Shown in pieces: positions 44,429 to 57,799 of a stretch of DNA of 64,000 nucleotides. The notes beneath the pieces are model-generated. The model saw nothing but the letters and a program-made list of their open reading frames with translations, was not told where the DNA came from and made no database searches. Source of the stretch: Gnetum montanum (taxonomy: Eukaryota; Streptophyta; Gnetopsida; Gnetales; Gnetaceae); assembly GCA_015680685.1 (NCBI GenBank), contig MNCI01010775.1, forward strand, positions 1 to 64,000, given 5' to 3'. Numbering within the stretch: position 1 is the first letter of the stretch; every line of letters starts with the position of its first letter. The position numbers and the translations under genes were made by a program.

Positions 44429-46380
44429 GTGACTGAATGAAAACTCATCCTTCAATGAACAAAAAGAAGAAGAAGTCCCTTATAAAATATTGAGAATGTA
44501 TGAGATTATTGACTGACATGAAAATTAACTTAGAAGAAATAGATAGATTCTAAATTCCCAAGTGTACGAATTTACAATCTTTTACAAAATTGGATGTTCA
44601 TGACAATAGAATTGAAAACCCTAGTCAAAACTAACATCCAACTCCTCTAGCAGATGAAGAATTAGGGAGAAGATTCAATGATCATGAAGAGACCTCATCA
44701 CATAGTGCTATTGCTGATTCATTGATGAAGACAATGCCACCTCTATTCCATGCTTCCCACTACAATCACAACAAAATCATGGATTAGTGTGCAATGTGTA
44801 ACTTATAGCTTTTAAGTACCTTGTCTCATTGGTAGTTACACTTGGCTAGGTTATGATCATGATGAATTGATTCTTTTTAATAACATTACTAGGAAGATTG
44901 AAAAATAGGATGAAATGGATAAGTGATCCATTATTAAATTCTAGAAATCCCAAATGCGATGAAATACTTGAAGAGGATCAAAGAATTCATAACAAAAAAA
45001 AGAGGATTTTACTAAAAAAGCATTGTGAAGATGCACACTATTAGATGTCATTAATAGGACATGCAAAATGATTTGATTGTGAGAATTCCTAAGATAAAGA
45101 ACTTAACAAACCCAACCAAAAGGTATGGAAGTGCATCCTCCCTAAAGCTGGTACATGCCCTTTGTTACCATTGCATATCTTCAAACCAAGGAGTCCATGG
45201 GTCCCATGGGTGATTAGTAGTTACAGAAAGTTAAGTATGAAAACCCAAAAGAAACTACCTAATAATTTTGACACATCAAACCAAGACATCAAACAAAGAC
45301 ATGAACATTAGTAGTGAGGTTAGACATGGAAAACATAGATGGATGAGAGAGAGAAAATGAAATGGAGTTCTCAAATAAGGTCACATGAAGTCCCTTGTGA
45401 ATTTTGTGAGTAAATGACCTAATAAAATCCATCCCTTAATCCAGGCCAAAACCAACCACATTTAGTCACTTCACATCATGACTCTAAGAGCTATCTATCC
45501 CCTAGAGACATAAGAGTACTCTCACAAAGCAACCATCACTTTTTATTTAAGAAGAAAAGAGAAGTAGGAATTGAGAAAGGGCTTTAGTTAGAGGGGATAT
45601 TCAGGCATGGATAACATATTTTTCAAATCCCATAACCAGTGCTTGTAGCCCATTTATTTTGTCTGAGTGTGCTTTGAATTCCCATTTTTTCTTCTTTTTG
45701 AATGGGAACCACACCATGAAAAAACTTATTTAAATTCCTGTTATTGGTCAACATGGAATGGTAAGAAATCCATGCACCCAAGTAAGTAGAAGAGTACAAA
45801 TAGTATTGAATCTCCTTGAAGTCACACCTTATTTAAATCTTTGAATCCTTTCCATGTCCAGAAAATGCCAAGGTTTTATTAATGAAAAGGGACTTCACAC
45901 TTCGAGAATCAGAACACCATAGAGTTTTTGGATGGGTAGATGACGTGGACTCATTGCCTATTTCATGAAAAAGAAACCATGTCTTAGTTCTCAGTAATAA
46001 AATTAAAAGCTAGGATCTAGACACCAACAATCAAAAAATTGGATAGCACATGCCCACATCAAGAAAATCACACTGTACCTAGTTCATAATAAGGCACATT
46101 CTTATTAGAACACAATAAGAAAATCACATCAAAATAAAGAAAAATATACAAGAAATTGTAAAATATTCAAGAAAATAAAATGTACTAACAATGTTATAAA
46201 ACAAAATTTGGAAAAAATTAATAAAGTAAAAACAAAAAGGTGTAAGATAAAGAAGGGATAAAACAAAAAGTTGTAAAAAGAACAAAATGTATAGCAAAAA
46301 TATGTAAAACAAAAGGATGAAAAATTGAGGAACCATTATAATGGTTAGCATGGATGGGCATCTCCCCCACAACTAAGTTG
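44429..46380 (-). other. 3' spacer of element B
   Basis: About 1.9 kb aligned with the spacers of A and C. No env-like or other ORF. The upper end carries the last pol codons (ASSNGQSCSIF). Confidence 0.6.
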
Positions 46381-47270
46381 AAAGGAAAGGGTCTAAAATA
46401 TTGAGCATGATTGTCCATTTGATGAAGCATTTGTTGCAGTAGCTTTCTTAAGTGCATGGAAAGGTTTGACTTGTTGTGTGTTGACTAGCTGATTTTTTTT
46501 TGGCTCTTAGGTTTATAGATTAACATGGCTACAGAAGGAAAGGTTTCAAAAATAATATAAGAGTCATTCCATAGTGTTTGGAACTTGGTTCGTTGTGGCA
46601 CATGTGTGGGGTTCTAGTAGAGGATCTTATCTTCTAGTTGAAATTTGTCTTTCCTAATTCTAAGGTCATGGCGTTTTTTGTTAAATGCCTTATGCAACTT
46701 GTTAGATGATAGGGCCACCAATTGGTTTTTGTCTAGCAAGTTAAGATCCACTAATCTTTCTTTTTATGCTATGCTTAAGTCAAGGTCGCTAATCTTCCTA
46801 ATGACATGGGGGCACATCATTGGCTTATTCATCAGGAAGCGAATTGCATTGTTATCCCTATGCATGAACACTTTGTATCCAAGCACATAGTGCTTGAACT
46901 TTTCTAGAGCATATACCACTACCATTATTTCTTTTTTTGTGGTGAACTATGTTCTCACAATGCTTTGACTTATAGAATAGATGTCATATAGATGTTTCTT
47001 ATCATCCAACTATGTAAGCACAACCCCATAAGCATAATTTAATGCATTCATCATGATGTAAAATGGTCTGGACCAATCTGGTGCTTGAAGAATTAAAGTT
47101 TCTACAAGTTTCTCCTTCAACTATTGGAATGCATTTTCACATTTCTTGATCCAAAAAAATGAAGCATATATTTTTGTTAGCTCAACCAATGGTTTTTTGA
47201 TATTAGAGAACTTCTCTATGAATCTTCGATAGTGACTAGTGTGTCCAAGGAATGATTGAATATCTTTTAC
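46381..47270 (-). pseudogene. RNase H and pol-end remnant of element B
   Basis: 46450-46780 corresponds to the C-terminal end of pol in C (59690-59930). Above about 46790 the frame is RNase H (SRKVQALCAW-like, aligned with C 58390-58500). The segment that in C encodes the integrase core, about 1.2 kb, is missing between them. Confidence 0.65.
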
Positions 47271-48030
47271 AATTTCTAGTTGGTGGGTAATTCCTTAGAT
47301 GACCCTAATTATTTTAAGATCGACCTCAATCCCTGTTTGTGAAATTTTGTGCTCCAACATAATTCCCTCTTGGACCATCAAATGGCTCTTTTTCCAATTA
47401 AGCCGAAGATTGATCTCTACACATCTTTAGAGCACTTGCTCAATATGGTCTAGGGCTTGCTCAAATGTAGCCCCATAGGTAGAGAAGTCATCCATGAATA
47501 CTTCCATCCCACTACTGATTTGCTGCTGAAAGATACTCAAGACTAGCTGTTGGAACGTGGTAGGAGCATTGCACAAGTTGAAAACCATCTTTCAATATGC
47601 AAAAATCCTGCAAAGAATCATGAATGTTGTTTTGGCTTGATCCTTTAACACAATCTAGATTTGGTTATAGTCACTATAATCATCTAGAAAACTATAATAG
47701 TAATGCCAAAAGGTGATTTCCAACACTTGATCCACAAATGGAAATGGAAAGTGATCTTTGAATGTTACCATATTCAATAGCCAGAAATTCATCTAGACTT
47801 GCCACTAACTCACCTTTCTTTGGCATAATCATGAGTGGACTAACTCACTTACTATCCACAATGGGATATATAATCCCTGTCTTGAGGAGTTTCTCAATTT
47901 TTTCTTTAATGATTTGCTTCAATTTGAGGTTCAACCACTGTTTTGGCTACCTCTTTGGTTTCATGGCTGGATCAATATAAATACAATGCTAGCATATCCC
48001 AGGATCAATCCCTATGAGTTTAGGATCTGA
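47271..48030 (-). pseudogene. reverse transcriptase of element B
   Basis: Blocks readable with stops and shifts: LKQIIKEKIEKLLKTGIIYP, VSPLMIMPKKGE, and the downstream WDGSIHG region. Compared with fragment D (intact over 136 codons) it has lost most of the palm frame. Confidence 0.7.
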
Positions 48031-48045
48031 TCAAGCAAAGGTTAT

Positions 48046-48354
48046 TTATGATTTTTTGACCACTTTCAACAACATTTCCTTTTTTCTAGGAGCAAGATTT
48101 TCATTAATTATTACCAAATTTTTATTTTTAAAGAATGCATATTCGATGCTAGTAGGTAGAGTTTTAAACTCTAAGGGCTCTTGTTTAAAATTTTTAGGAA
48201 TTTCCAACTCTCCCCAATTGGTATCATCAATTTTTTCAGTGAAGAGTTGGTGATGAACTTGCTTCAGCTCATCCATGCCTTCAATCTGGACACATGTTAG
48301 GCTCTCAACAGGTGTCATGCAAAGTGTTGAGTTGCTCTTAGGATCAATTGTCAA
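48046..48354 (-). pseudogene. protease-RT linker of element B
   Basis: Open for 102 codons. Contains MDELKQVHHQLFTEKIDD and LEIPKNFKQEPLEFKTLPTS, then EYAFFKNKNLVIINENLAP, the Athila segment that precedes RT (elsewhere LELKPLP and YAFLG). D (62944-63216) has the same segment. Confidence 0.78.
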
Positions 48355-48677
48355 CCATTAGGTGCCCTCTTTTTTTGTGGCTTTTACATACAGGAACCTT
48401 TGAATTTTAGATATATAATCACACTAACTATATGCTTTGATAGATACACTATTAATGATTCATAGTGTTTACACATAGTTGAACCCAATACCACTATACA
48501 TGATGCATGGAACTTTTTTCTCTCAATTTTTTTAAATGCATTTTCTTTAGAGATTTCAAGGGAAAGATCTTAGACCCCTAATCGTGCATCAACAATGCTC
48601 AACCAAGTCCTTCCCATGATGATTGGCAAGTTTTTTCAATTGTCCACAAAGATCACTAGGGAATAAATGGGATAGGA

Positions 48678-49022
48678 TCACCCACAAATAGTGGTCATAA
48701 TGTCTTGCACTAGTCCCAAGGGAACAGTTATGGAATGATTAGCCAACTTGAGATAGATGTTACTTTTCTTGAGTAGAGGTAAGTTCCAGGCTTTATACAT
48801 CTCATAGAAAATTAAATTAACACTAGAACCTAAATCCAGAAGAGCCTTACAAGGCTTATTCCTAGTGATTTGAATGTAAATAAGGGGACTTCCAAGATTA
48901 GATAGTTTCCTAGGAACATGAGTAGCTTTTATCCAATCGGTTACCACATGAGTTAACATGATAGTATGCACTTTGGAAGGTGTTTGGTTTGAAGGGGATT
49001 TGAATGGATTAGAGGTAGACAA
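48678..49022 (-). pseudogene. protease of element B
   Basis: Open for 114 codons. The active-site block reads KALLDLGSSVNLIFYEMYKA, as in Athila proteases (CDLGASINLMP), with catalytic Asp present. It ends in LANHSITVPLGLVQDIMTTI, the conserved C-terminal block. The C copy has lost the Asp. Confidence 0.85.
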
Positions 49023-49399
49023 AGATGGAGAAGAAGGGGTGCCAGCTGCAAGTGTATGTAAGGGGTTAGTTGGATTATTAGTTCAAAAGAAAGGCCTTTT
49101 TCATGATCTAGTCTCTGAGCCACTCAACTAAGGATCCGACATTAAGTTAAGAGCCCTTACTACATTGTGTTGTTATTACTGAGGTAGAATTTCTCCCTAC
49201 ATCAATAGAGTAGGTAGTAACTTGGTTGAGGGTGGAGGGACATATGCAGAATGATGAAAAGGATGATAGGGATATGGGATTTTCCCTCTAGTAGATGGAG
49301 AATGAGTTTTGTAATACTCTGGAGGGTAGTCATGATGTTGGAAGGTGGCGTGACTAGAAGAGCCATGTGGAGAAATGGATTGTTGGACATAGTATCCAT

Positions 49400-51360
49400 A
49401 TGAATTTGATTAATAGTAAGGGTACTACTGCCTTAGTGGTAGTACTGCCATGACTGTGGGTGTTGCCATTGCTGGTACAGTTCATACGGTTGTGGTGGAG
49501 CTCCACTTGGATAGTAGGTTTGTTGTTGGTGGAACTACCTAGGATTACCTTAAGGATAAGGCAGTATCTTAGGTGCTTTCCTCCTTGCCAATCTAGGATT
49601 TAGCACGTACACTCTAGATTCTTGCAAATGTGACACAATGGGGAAACATCCCTTGGGATGTTCATAATGGCAAATATCACACCCACCATCATCATCTAAT
49701 TTAGTCTCTACAACTTCTTCAACTATAGTAGCTTTTCCCTTGTCCCTTTGGTAGGCACATTTAGCTTCTTTCCACCTCCTATAATTATAATCACTACTCT
49801 ACTCTCTTAATTCTTTTTCTATTTTTAGGGCAGTTTGGAATGTTTTATCCAATGAATCTGACATTTTATCTACCTTGGCCAAAATTTCAAACATGGATTT
49901 TTCCTCATTGTCACAAAAGTAGACTTCCCTCTTTTTGATGGAAGGATCCCTGTTATATTCTTATGCACTTCTTATTTTCTTAGCTCTCCTTCTTCTTTTG
50001 CTACCTACTCTATTAGCCTTTGGATGTGATAGGCTCTTAATTCTAACAGTCTTCCTTGGGCATACACTCCAAGACTTCTTCTCATTTCTAATATGAGTTC
50101 ATATATGATGTGGTGAAGTTGATCTTATTAATAATAACCATGGCTAGGGCATCAGTGTATGAGAGAATAATATCTACCCATGGTGATGTCTAAGGGTTCA
50201 TGTGTTCCTTTCTTCCATCCTTGAATCTGTCTTCTCAGATTAGACACCCAAAAGTATGTCTGATATTTATCATTGAATAGATCTAGCATTTTATTCCATC
50301 TATGGATGGATTCTAGCTCCAAGGATTGATACCAGTTTATTGTTTCCTTGATGAGTGTGCTAGAAAATAGCTTTAATTTCTACCAATCATTTTCAATATT
50401 CTATAAGGCACAAGCATCTTGAAAAGATGAAGATGTGTTTATGGATTCGAGTTATATCCTCCCTCAAATCTACGAATATTATTCATGTTAAATCTCTTAA
50501 TCTGACTATCTTTCACATACCCCATTAGAAGTTTTACTACCTCTACAATATTTAACATGTTTCATGTGGCAAGAAAAGGCTCATCATCATCATTATTTTG
50601 ATGATGCCTATGATGTCCTCTACTACCCCTTCATTTATGGTGATCTCTATGGTTATCATTGTCCTACTATTCACCTTCATCATGGTTGTTTTTTTTGCAG
50701 CATCTATTAGAACTTGAAGAAGAAGAAGAATATGGAGATGAAGAGGATGAAGAGGGAGGAGGACTACCACCATCATGGTGTTTTTTAGATCCTCTATGCT
50801 TATCATAGACACGTTCATCAATGTTATTATCATCCTGATGCTTACTTAAGCCCTTTCTTTGACTCGTACTATTACCTAATCCTAGATTGTTGAATTCAAG
50901 TTCACATCCCCATCACCAATATCAAGGGGTGGAGAGTCTTCATGTTAAGAAGCCCCAAAGGAAGGATCCTCATTCTTGATTCGATTGAGCAAGAACAAGG
51001 GCTTGGTGAATTATTTTTCCTCCATAGCTTCATGGTGTTTCTCTTGGTGTTGATCTCTCCTATGTTATGTTTCAATGGAATGGTAGTCCTAGTAGTCATA
51101 ATCATGCACAACATACTCTTCTTGAAGATCCTAGATGCCCAACCTCATAAGAGTTTGGAGTAGCATCCTAGGCACAGATTGATCGAGAGGCATTACAATG
51201 ATGCCCTTCGTATCTCACCACCATAGTTATTCATCATGATGCAAGATGAAGGTGAATTCAAGCACATACTCATCTGGATGAGTATATACCATCCTACATT
51301 CTTGAGGTACCGATAGTTTAGTATCATCACACCTATGAAAAGAAGACATTTTCCAATTAG
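49400..51360 (-). pseudogene. gag remnant of element B
   Basis: Aligned with gag of A and C: VYTHPDEYVLEFTFILHHDE near 51270, a Ser/Pro-rich run (50690-50770), IRRFEGGYN near 50480, and the Cys/His block near 49650-49690. Many stops. The open frames 50552-50833, 50902-51114 and 50942-51163 are other-frame readings of low-complexity gag. Confidence 0.65.
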
Positions 51361-51486
51361 AATAAGATATCAATGTGCTTAAATTATTGTATTTATTTTG
51401 AAAATGATTTTGACCTTAAGGTTCATCCAACAATATTAATGATTTTCACTATGTCTAGATAGCGCATGTTTCAAACAAAAAGAATC

Positions 51487-51503
51487 TTTGGCAATGACAC
51501 CAA
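51487..51503 (-). other. primer binding site of element B
   Basis: Minus strand directly after the LTR: TGGTGTCATTGCC. It differs from the Athila tRNA-Asp PBS (TGGCGCCGTTGCC) at three positions, each a C-to-T or G-to-A change at a CG or CCG site. Confidence 0.7.
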
Positions 51504-52372
51504 TGATGAGCAATGAATACCCCTACGCTCAACCATACAAATCACTAACTGTTCATGCGTGATCTATTCAAATTCTGCAGATTATATGTCTTCTAGTACA
51601 CTAGTCTCTAGGAAGTTAACTTGTCTTAACATTCATTCATTATCTTCTCAATTACACTTGTGATATACAAAGATATGGTTAAGTGTAATTGAGGCATATG
51701 ATTTTTATTATTTTTATGTTTTATATTTTAAGTACTTAAAAGTCAGGATGAAGGGAATTGAGTAATTTAATTGCTAATTTAATATAACTAACTAACCAAG
51801 GTCTAATTATTCTTAACATAAGTATCTGATCCCACTTTCCATATACATCTTGAACACATATAATGCTATTGGGTTACCAAACCTTAAGCATTACTAGGAT
51901 TACCAAGTGTCATTTGCATACTCAAAGTGATTGTACTTATGTGCTTAATTAATTGCTATTTAACCTAGCTAGCTTAATTATTGAAAATATTAAAGAAAAT
52001 TTCATGAAATATTAAATCCATAAATAAATTAGTTAATCTAGCCAAACTGCTACAAGGTTTATTAGAAAGCTTATGTTTACTACCACACACACTATCGTGC
52101 TCAGGTATAACAGTGCTTGAATAAAAATTTATACACATAATGACTCGTATTGCAGGAACTTTGGAAAAATATTCTAAATCTAGAGAAGAAAACCAACAAG
52201 TGCTTTGCTATGGTATGACAAAAGATTATCAAATCATGCACCCAAGTGTTATATTTATAGGCTAGCACACATCTTGCAATATTAGATATCCAACATCGCT
52301 TCTTGGCTCCCAATATCAAGTATCTAATATCGAATACCCAATATCAGAGCTAGATAAAAATATACTTCATCA
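51504..52372 (-). repeat. right (5') LTR of element B
   Basis: 869 bp, same termini as the left copy. TATA box at 52252-52259 (TATTTATA on plus). Its U3 has several ATATC-containing repeats (52270-52350). Confidence 0.85.
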
Positions 52373-52822
52373 AATGTATTCAAAGCTTCTATAATTACCT
52401 TGATCAAGAATGAAACTAAGATTTCTCCAATGTTAACTACTTTACCCTCTTCCTTGTTATGCTAGAACTGGTAAGTTTCCCTAAGGTACCATTCACCACT
52501 ATCAGATAGGATATGTCATAATGGTGATGCCTTAAGTTATGTCTTTACTACTTATAGTGTAGATTCCATAAATTGGCCAAAGTTCATCTCCACAATAACT
52601 GTGGTTAAGATGGACCTTTCTTAAATAGCTTGGAAATAGTCTAGTGGTAGCATGAGGCATTGTCCTTACACTAGTGGTTCTTCTACCTATCCTTGGTCTA
52701 GTTGTCCCATAGCAGGAATCTCTTAATAAATGCTAAATGATTAGGCTTCTTGCTCCTTGTGTTTTGATTCTTATCTTCTAGTTCAGCCTCTACCTTGGCC
52801 TCTTGGCCTATTACTTGCACCT
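52373..52822 (-). pseudogene. fragment of element F between B and C
   Basis: A 450-base stretch that is in neither LTR. On the minus strand it has stretches such as VQVIGQEAKVEAELEDKNQN and EEGKVVNIGEILVSFLIKVI. It probably continues the F ORF above B. This assignment rests on position and composition, not on a match. Confidence 0.35.
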
Positions 52823-53683
52823 TGATGAATTATATTTTGTAGGGCTCCAATATTAGAGCCACGATGTCAAGTATCCAATATCAGGTTCCAGGATGCGATG
52901 TCATATATTCGATATCATGGGGTATGTGCTAACTTATAAATATAATGCTTGGACATATTGTTTCCATATAGTTTTTGTTATAGCATGGCAAAAATCTTAT
53001 AGTTTCTTTTCTATAGAGTTATAATATTTTCAAAAGTGCCCACAGCAAGAGTCATTAAGTGTATGGATCTTTATTCGAGCATTATTGTACCTAAGCATGG
53101 TAGTATTCATGATAATAATGACAAGATTTTTTATCAAACCTTGCAACACCTTAGCTAGCTTAAATATCTTATTCATGCATTTAGTGTTTTATGCAATTTC
53201 CTTTAATGCTTCCAAGTAATTATGCTAAAATAAGCTAATTAGATTAAATGGCAATTAATTAAGCACATAAGTATGATTGCTTCGAGCATGCATTTGACAC
53301 TTGGTAATCTCAGAAATGCTTAACATTTGGTAATCCAGCAGCATTGTACATGTTCAAGATGTGCACAAAAAGTGGAATTGAATACTTATGTTATGATAGT
53401 GAGTTATTAATTAGAAATTATACAAGTTAAAGTGGTTTATCAATTAATTTTAAACTTTTTTTTAATTGTAGATAAATAAAATACAAAATAGTAAAAATCA
53501 TGTGCCTCAATTACACAATTATCATAATACAAGTGTAGTTGAGAAGACAACAATTATCACAATTAGATTTTACATCCTAGAACCTATGTACTTAGGAACT
53601 TAAGGTCTATAAAATTTGACTGAATCATGCATAAATGCTTGTGATTCTTATGGTTGGATGTAGGGGTACCTTCCCGCTCATCA
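52823..53683 (+). repeat. 5' LTR of element C
   Basis: 861 bp, TGATGAATTA...CGCTCATCA. TATA box TATAAATA at 52935-52942. It is followed at once by a decayed PBS, TTGACATCATTGTCAATGA. Confidence 0.83.
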
Positions 53684-53919
53684 TTGACATCATTGTCAAT
53701 GACCTTTAGTTGTTATGTGTGCTATCTAGGACTTAGTAAAAAATTATTCAAAATCATTGGAACAAATCCTAGATTCATATCATATATTAAAATTACTACA
53801 ACAATTTTAAGATGCACACTGCATTTCTTCTTTTCTAACATAATGTCTTTTACTTGCATGAGTGATTCTCTGCCCAAGTCTAATCGAGTAAATCAATAGG
53901 TTCCCCAATAATATAGAGT

Positions 53920-55820
53920 GGTATATGCTCATCTTGATGAGTACATATCCAATTTCACCTTCATCCTACACCAAGATGAAATGTTGAAGTGGCATGACAT
54001 GGAGGGCAACATCATGTTTCCACCCAATCAATTTGTTCTTGCGATGCTCCACCAAACTCTTATGTTTGGGCCTCTAGGAACTACATGTTAAGTATGTTGT
54101 GCAAGATACTAATGCCAAATATTATCATCCCACTAATGCACAATATCTAAGGGATTGACAGCTAGAGAAGTGCTACAAATCTATGAAGGGGAAGTGATTT
54201 AATGATTCCCCATACCTATTGTATGAAAAAGATGGTGAAGAACCCTTCTTCGTGGATTTTCCATTCAAAAAAACTCCTCTTTTTGATTTTATTGAAGGAG
54301 GTCAAAACTAGAACTTTTAGTCCACGATCCATAATCTAGGTTCTGGCAAGAATAGATCTAATGAAAAAGGGGAATCTAAGGAGGAGAGTCATGGCAGGGA
54401 TGTAGACAAGAAACCTGATTGTGATCATGGCCACGATCACCGAAGATGGGTTGGCAAGTACTATGATGATGCTAGTCCTCTTTCCTCTCCACCTTGATTA
54501 TTTTCTTCTTCTTCTTCTAGCTCTGGACACAATTGTAGGGGGTGTGATCATGATGGAGGTGACCAACGAGACTAAGACAACCATTGGAACCGTCGAGCAA
54601 GTCTAGACCTAGGGTGCAGGCATTTGAAAGAGACCTACTGCCATGAAAAAATGGGTAGTAAAGGGCATTGTAGGCACCCAAATAATGGCCTTGATGAGCC
54701 TTTTCTTACTACCCAAAGCATGCTAAACATTGTAGAAGTAGTGATAATTTCTACAAGGAACATTTAGAATAGTCAGATTAAGAGGTTAGACATGAAAAAT
54801 ATCATTAGGTTCAAGGGGGAATATAACTTAAATCTATGAAACCATCTTCAAGATTTTCATGATGCCTATGCCTTGCAAAATATGGAATAAACCTAGCAAA
54901 AGCTTAAGGTGTTTCATAGTTCACTCATTAAAGAAGTAGAAAGCTTGTACCAATCCTTAGAACCAAATCCATTAGACAATAGAGTACAATGCTTGAACTA
55001 TTTAACAACAAATATCAAATGTACTCTCAAGTTTCTAACTTAAGGATGCAAATCCAAGGATGGAAACAATGAACACATGAACCCTTGGATGCCACCATGG
55101 GCTGATACTATTCCTTATTGTAGAGATGTCTTGGCCATGGTTATTCTTAATAGGAGCAACTATGTCATATCATAGATGGTCTCTAATCAAAAATGAGAAG
55201 AACTCTTGTCATCTATGCCCAAGGGTGATTATGAAAATTAAGAGCCCATCAAATTCAATAGTTGACTAAGTAAGTAGTTAAAGTAGAAGGAGAGTTGAGG
55301 AAATGCAAAAGTACAGAAGAGTACAACTGTGATCCTTTCATTCATAAGAGGGAGGTTTAATTTTGTGACAATGAGGATGAATCATCACTTGATATGATGG
55401 TGAACTAGAAAACCTTGCCACTTCAAAAATTTACCTCTAAAATTTTTGCCAAGGTTGATCAATTATGGGACTCTGTGTATAGCAGATTTCAAGCTGTCTT
55501 GAAAATTTTTGAAGAGTCCAAAGAACAAGGTAGTAATCGTGATTGCAAGAGGTGCAAGGAAGCTGAACGTGCTAATCAAAATGGTAAGGGAAAGACTACT
55601 GCACTAGAGGAAGTTGTGAGAACCAAATCAAATGATGATGGTGGGTGTGACATCTACCATTATAAACATCCTAAGGGATGTTTCCCTATTGTGTCACACT
55701 TACAAGAGTTTGGAGTGTATGCTCTGAATCTATTACTAAAAAAAAGGAAAACACCCATAAGACTACCTTATCCTCAAGGCAATCCTAGGAAGTTCCACCA
55801 ACAATAATAGTATTATCAAA
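53920..55820 (+). pseudogene. gag remnant of element C
   Basis: Starts near VYAHLDEYISNFTFILHQDE, then a His/Asp/Ser-rich segment (54420-54560), the capsid region FHDAYALQNM, LIKEVESLYQSLEPNP (54830-54980), and an open 130-codon end (55415-55807) that contains GGCDIYHYKHPKGCFPIVSH. Stops are frequent. The frame 54421-54606 is a shadow of the His/Asp/Ser-rich part. Confidence 0.7.
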
Positions 55821-56279
55821 GTGAAACTCCATTGCAACCATACAAGTAGTATCAATAGTGTTAGCAACCACATATTCATGAGTGCTAGCATTGTCAAGGT
55901 AGTAATACCCTTACAAACAACCTAATCCATATGGGTATTATGTTCAACACCCTTATCTCCACATGACTCTTCCAATCATGTTTCTACTTTTCAACCTCAC
56001 TACTACCCTCTTAACTATTATCAAACTCATTCTCCACATACAAGCAAGTATACCACATTTTATCCTTATCCTTCTCCTATTCCTGCACTTGTTCCTCTAC
56101 CCTCAACATAGCTACCACTCTCTCCATCTATGCAGGGTGAATGTTTAGCCCAACTGTAGCAACACAATGCTACCAGGGCCATTAATCTACAACTAGTTCT
56201 TCAATCGAGTGGTTTGAATACTAGATCACAAAAAAGACCCTTTTCTGACCCCACAATCCACTTAAGCCCTCACATGCAC

Positions 56280-56700
56280 ATGCAGTTGGCAACCCTACTC
56301 CTCCACCTCTCTCTAAATCTAATTCCTTCAGGTTCCCTTCAAATCAAATACTACCCAAAATCCATATTGTTATGCTCACTCATGCCATATCTGATTGGAT
56401 TTGGGCTAGCAACCTTCCTAGGAAACTAGCTGATCTTGGAAGTCCTCTTATTTATTTATAGATTGCTAGGAATGAACCATGTAAAGCTCTTCTTAATTCG
56501 AGTTCCAATTTCAACTTGGGTTCTTATGAGATGTATACTACCTAGAACCTACCACTACTTAAGAAGAGCAATATCAGATTGGAATTGGCATACTAGTCCA
56601 TCACTATTCCATTGGGATTGGTAGAAGACATTGTGACCACTATTTGTGGATGGTCTTATCCTACTAATTTCCTAGTAATCAAGGTATAAAATTGTAAAGG
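56280..56700 (+). pseudogene. protease of element C
   Basis: Reads IVMLTHAISDWIWASNLPRK, LADLGSPLIYL, then KALLNSSSNFNLGSYEMY where B has KALLDLGSSVNLIFYEMY. The catalytic Asp is Asn and the Gly is lost. It ends SITIPLGLVEDIVTTICGWS. Confidence 0.78.
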
Positions 56701-56882
56701 GCACTTCCCAATTATCATGGAAAGGACATGGCTAAGCACCATTGATGCAAGACTGGGCATCAAAGATCTTTCCTAGGAAATATCTAAGAAAATGTATTTG
56801 GGAAGATAGAGAAGAAGTCAGTTCCATGCATCGCGTATAGTGATACAAGGTGCAATTGCATGCAAAAAATTTAGTTCATTAA

Positions 56883-57790
56883 ATGAGCATCCATTTCCAC
56901 ATGCAAGCAATATTCACTAGAAGAAAATATTCAAAGATGTCTATACATAGTAGCCACAAAACAAGAGGGCACCAATGGTTCACTACTAATCTTGAAAGCA
57001 GTACAATGTGCATGAAACCTATTGAGAACCTAGCATGCATGTATGTCATAGCCATGGATGAACTAGAGCAATTTCATCACCAACTCTCTGATAATGCAAA
57101 TGATGATATTGATTTGAAAGAGTTTGAAATTCCTAAAAATTTCAAGAAGCCCTTAAGTTGAAAAATCTACCTACAAGCATGGAATATGCATTCTTAAAAA
57201 AAGGAAAACCAGTAATAATCAATTCAAATCTTCTCTAGAATAGAAACATATGTTGTTAAATGTGGCTGAAAAATGGTTAGTAGCCTTTTCTTGGTCATAT
57301 CCTAAACTCACAAGGATTGACCCTAGGATATTCTAGCATTATATCTACACCAACCTAGCCATGAAGCCAAAGAGGTAGCCACTAAGGCGATTGAATCCCA
57401 AATTCAACAACTCCTAAAGGTGGGGTTTATCTATCTCATTATAGATAGTGAGTGGGTTGGTCCACTTGTGATTGTGCCAAAGAAAGGTGGTAAATGGTAG
57501 GTTCGCATCGATTTTTAGATATTGAATATGGCAATATTCAAGGATCATTTTCTATTGTCATTAGTTGATCAAGTGTTAGACACCATATCTAGGCATTACT
57601 ATTATAGTTTTTTGGATGGTTATAGTAGCTATGACCAAATCTAAATCACACTAGAGGACCAAGCCAAAATAACATTCATGAGTCCCTAGGGGATCTTTAC
57701 ATATCACAAGATGCCTTTTGGTCTATGCAATGCTCTTGCCACTTTCCAATGTCTAGTCTTAAGAAATTTTTTAGTTGCAAATTAGTAGCA
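56883..57790 (+). pseudogene. linker and reverse transcriptase of element C
   Basis: The linker frame 56883-57161 has MKPIENLACMYVIAMDELEQ and LKEFEIPKNFKKPLS. RT follows in broken frames with KKGGKW-like, DHFLLSLVDQVLDT-like and PFGLCNALATFQ-like blocks. Compared with D, several codons are now TAG. Confidence 0.75.
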
Positions 57791-57799
57791 TTATGGACC

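Larger units (their letters stand above)
43554..52372 (-). mobile_element. Athila-like element B with pol deletion
   Basis: Two LTRs of about 868 bp (43554-44421 and 51504-52372) flank a minus-strand internal region with PBS, gag, protease, RT, part of RNase H and a 3' spacer. From RNase H the sequence jumps near 46790 to the end of pol, so integrase is deleted. It lies inside element F. Flanking five bases (GGTAT and AATGT) do not match, so the target duplication has decayed or the ends recombined. Confidence 0.83.

Noticed and set aside
46124-46457. Phe/Leu-rich ORF as an env-like membrane protein of Athila B
   Set aside because: It reads the pol end and a T-rich spacer in the wrong frame; the same spacer in A and C has no matching ORF.
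50552-50833. Met/Leu/Ile-rich ORF of 93 codons
   Set aside because: Off-frame reading of the Ser/Asp/His-rich low-complexity part of element B gag.
43549-52377. Target-site duplication of element B
   Set aside because: The flanking five bases are GGTAT and AATGT, not a match even allowing one change.
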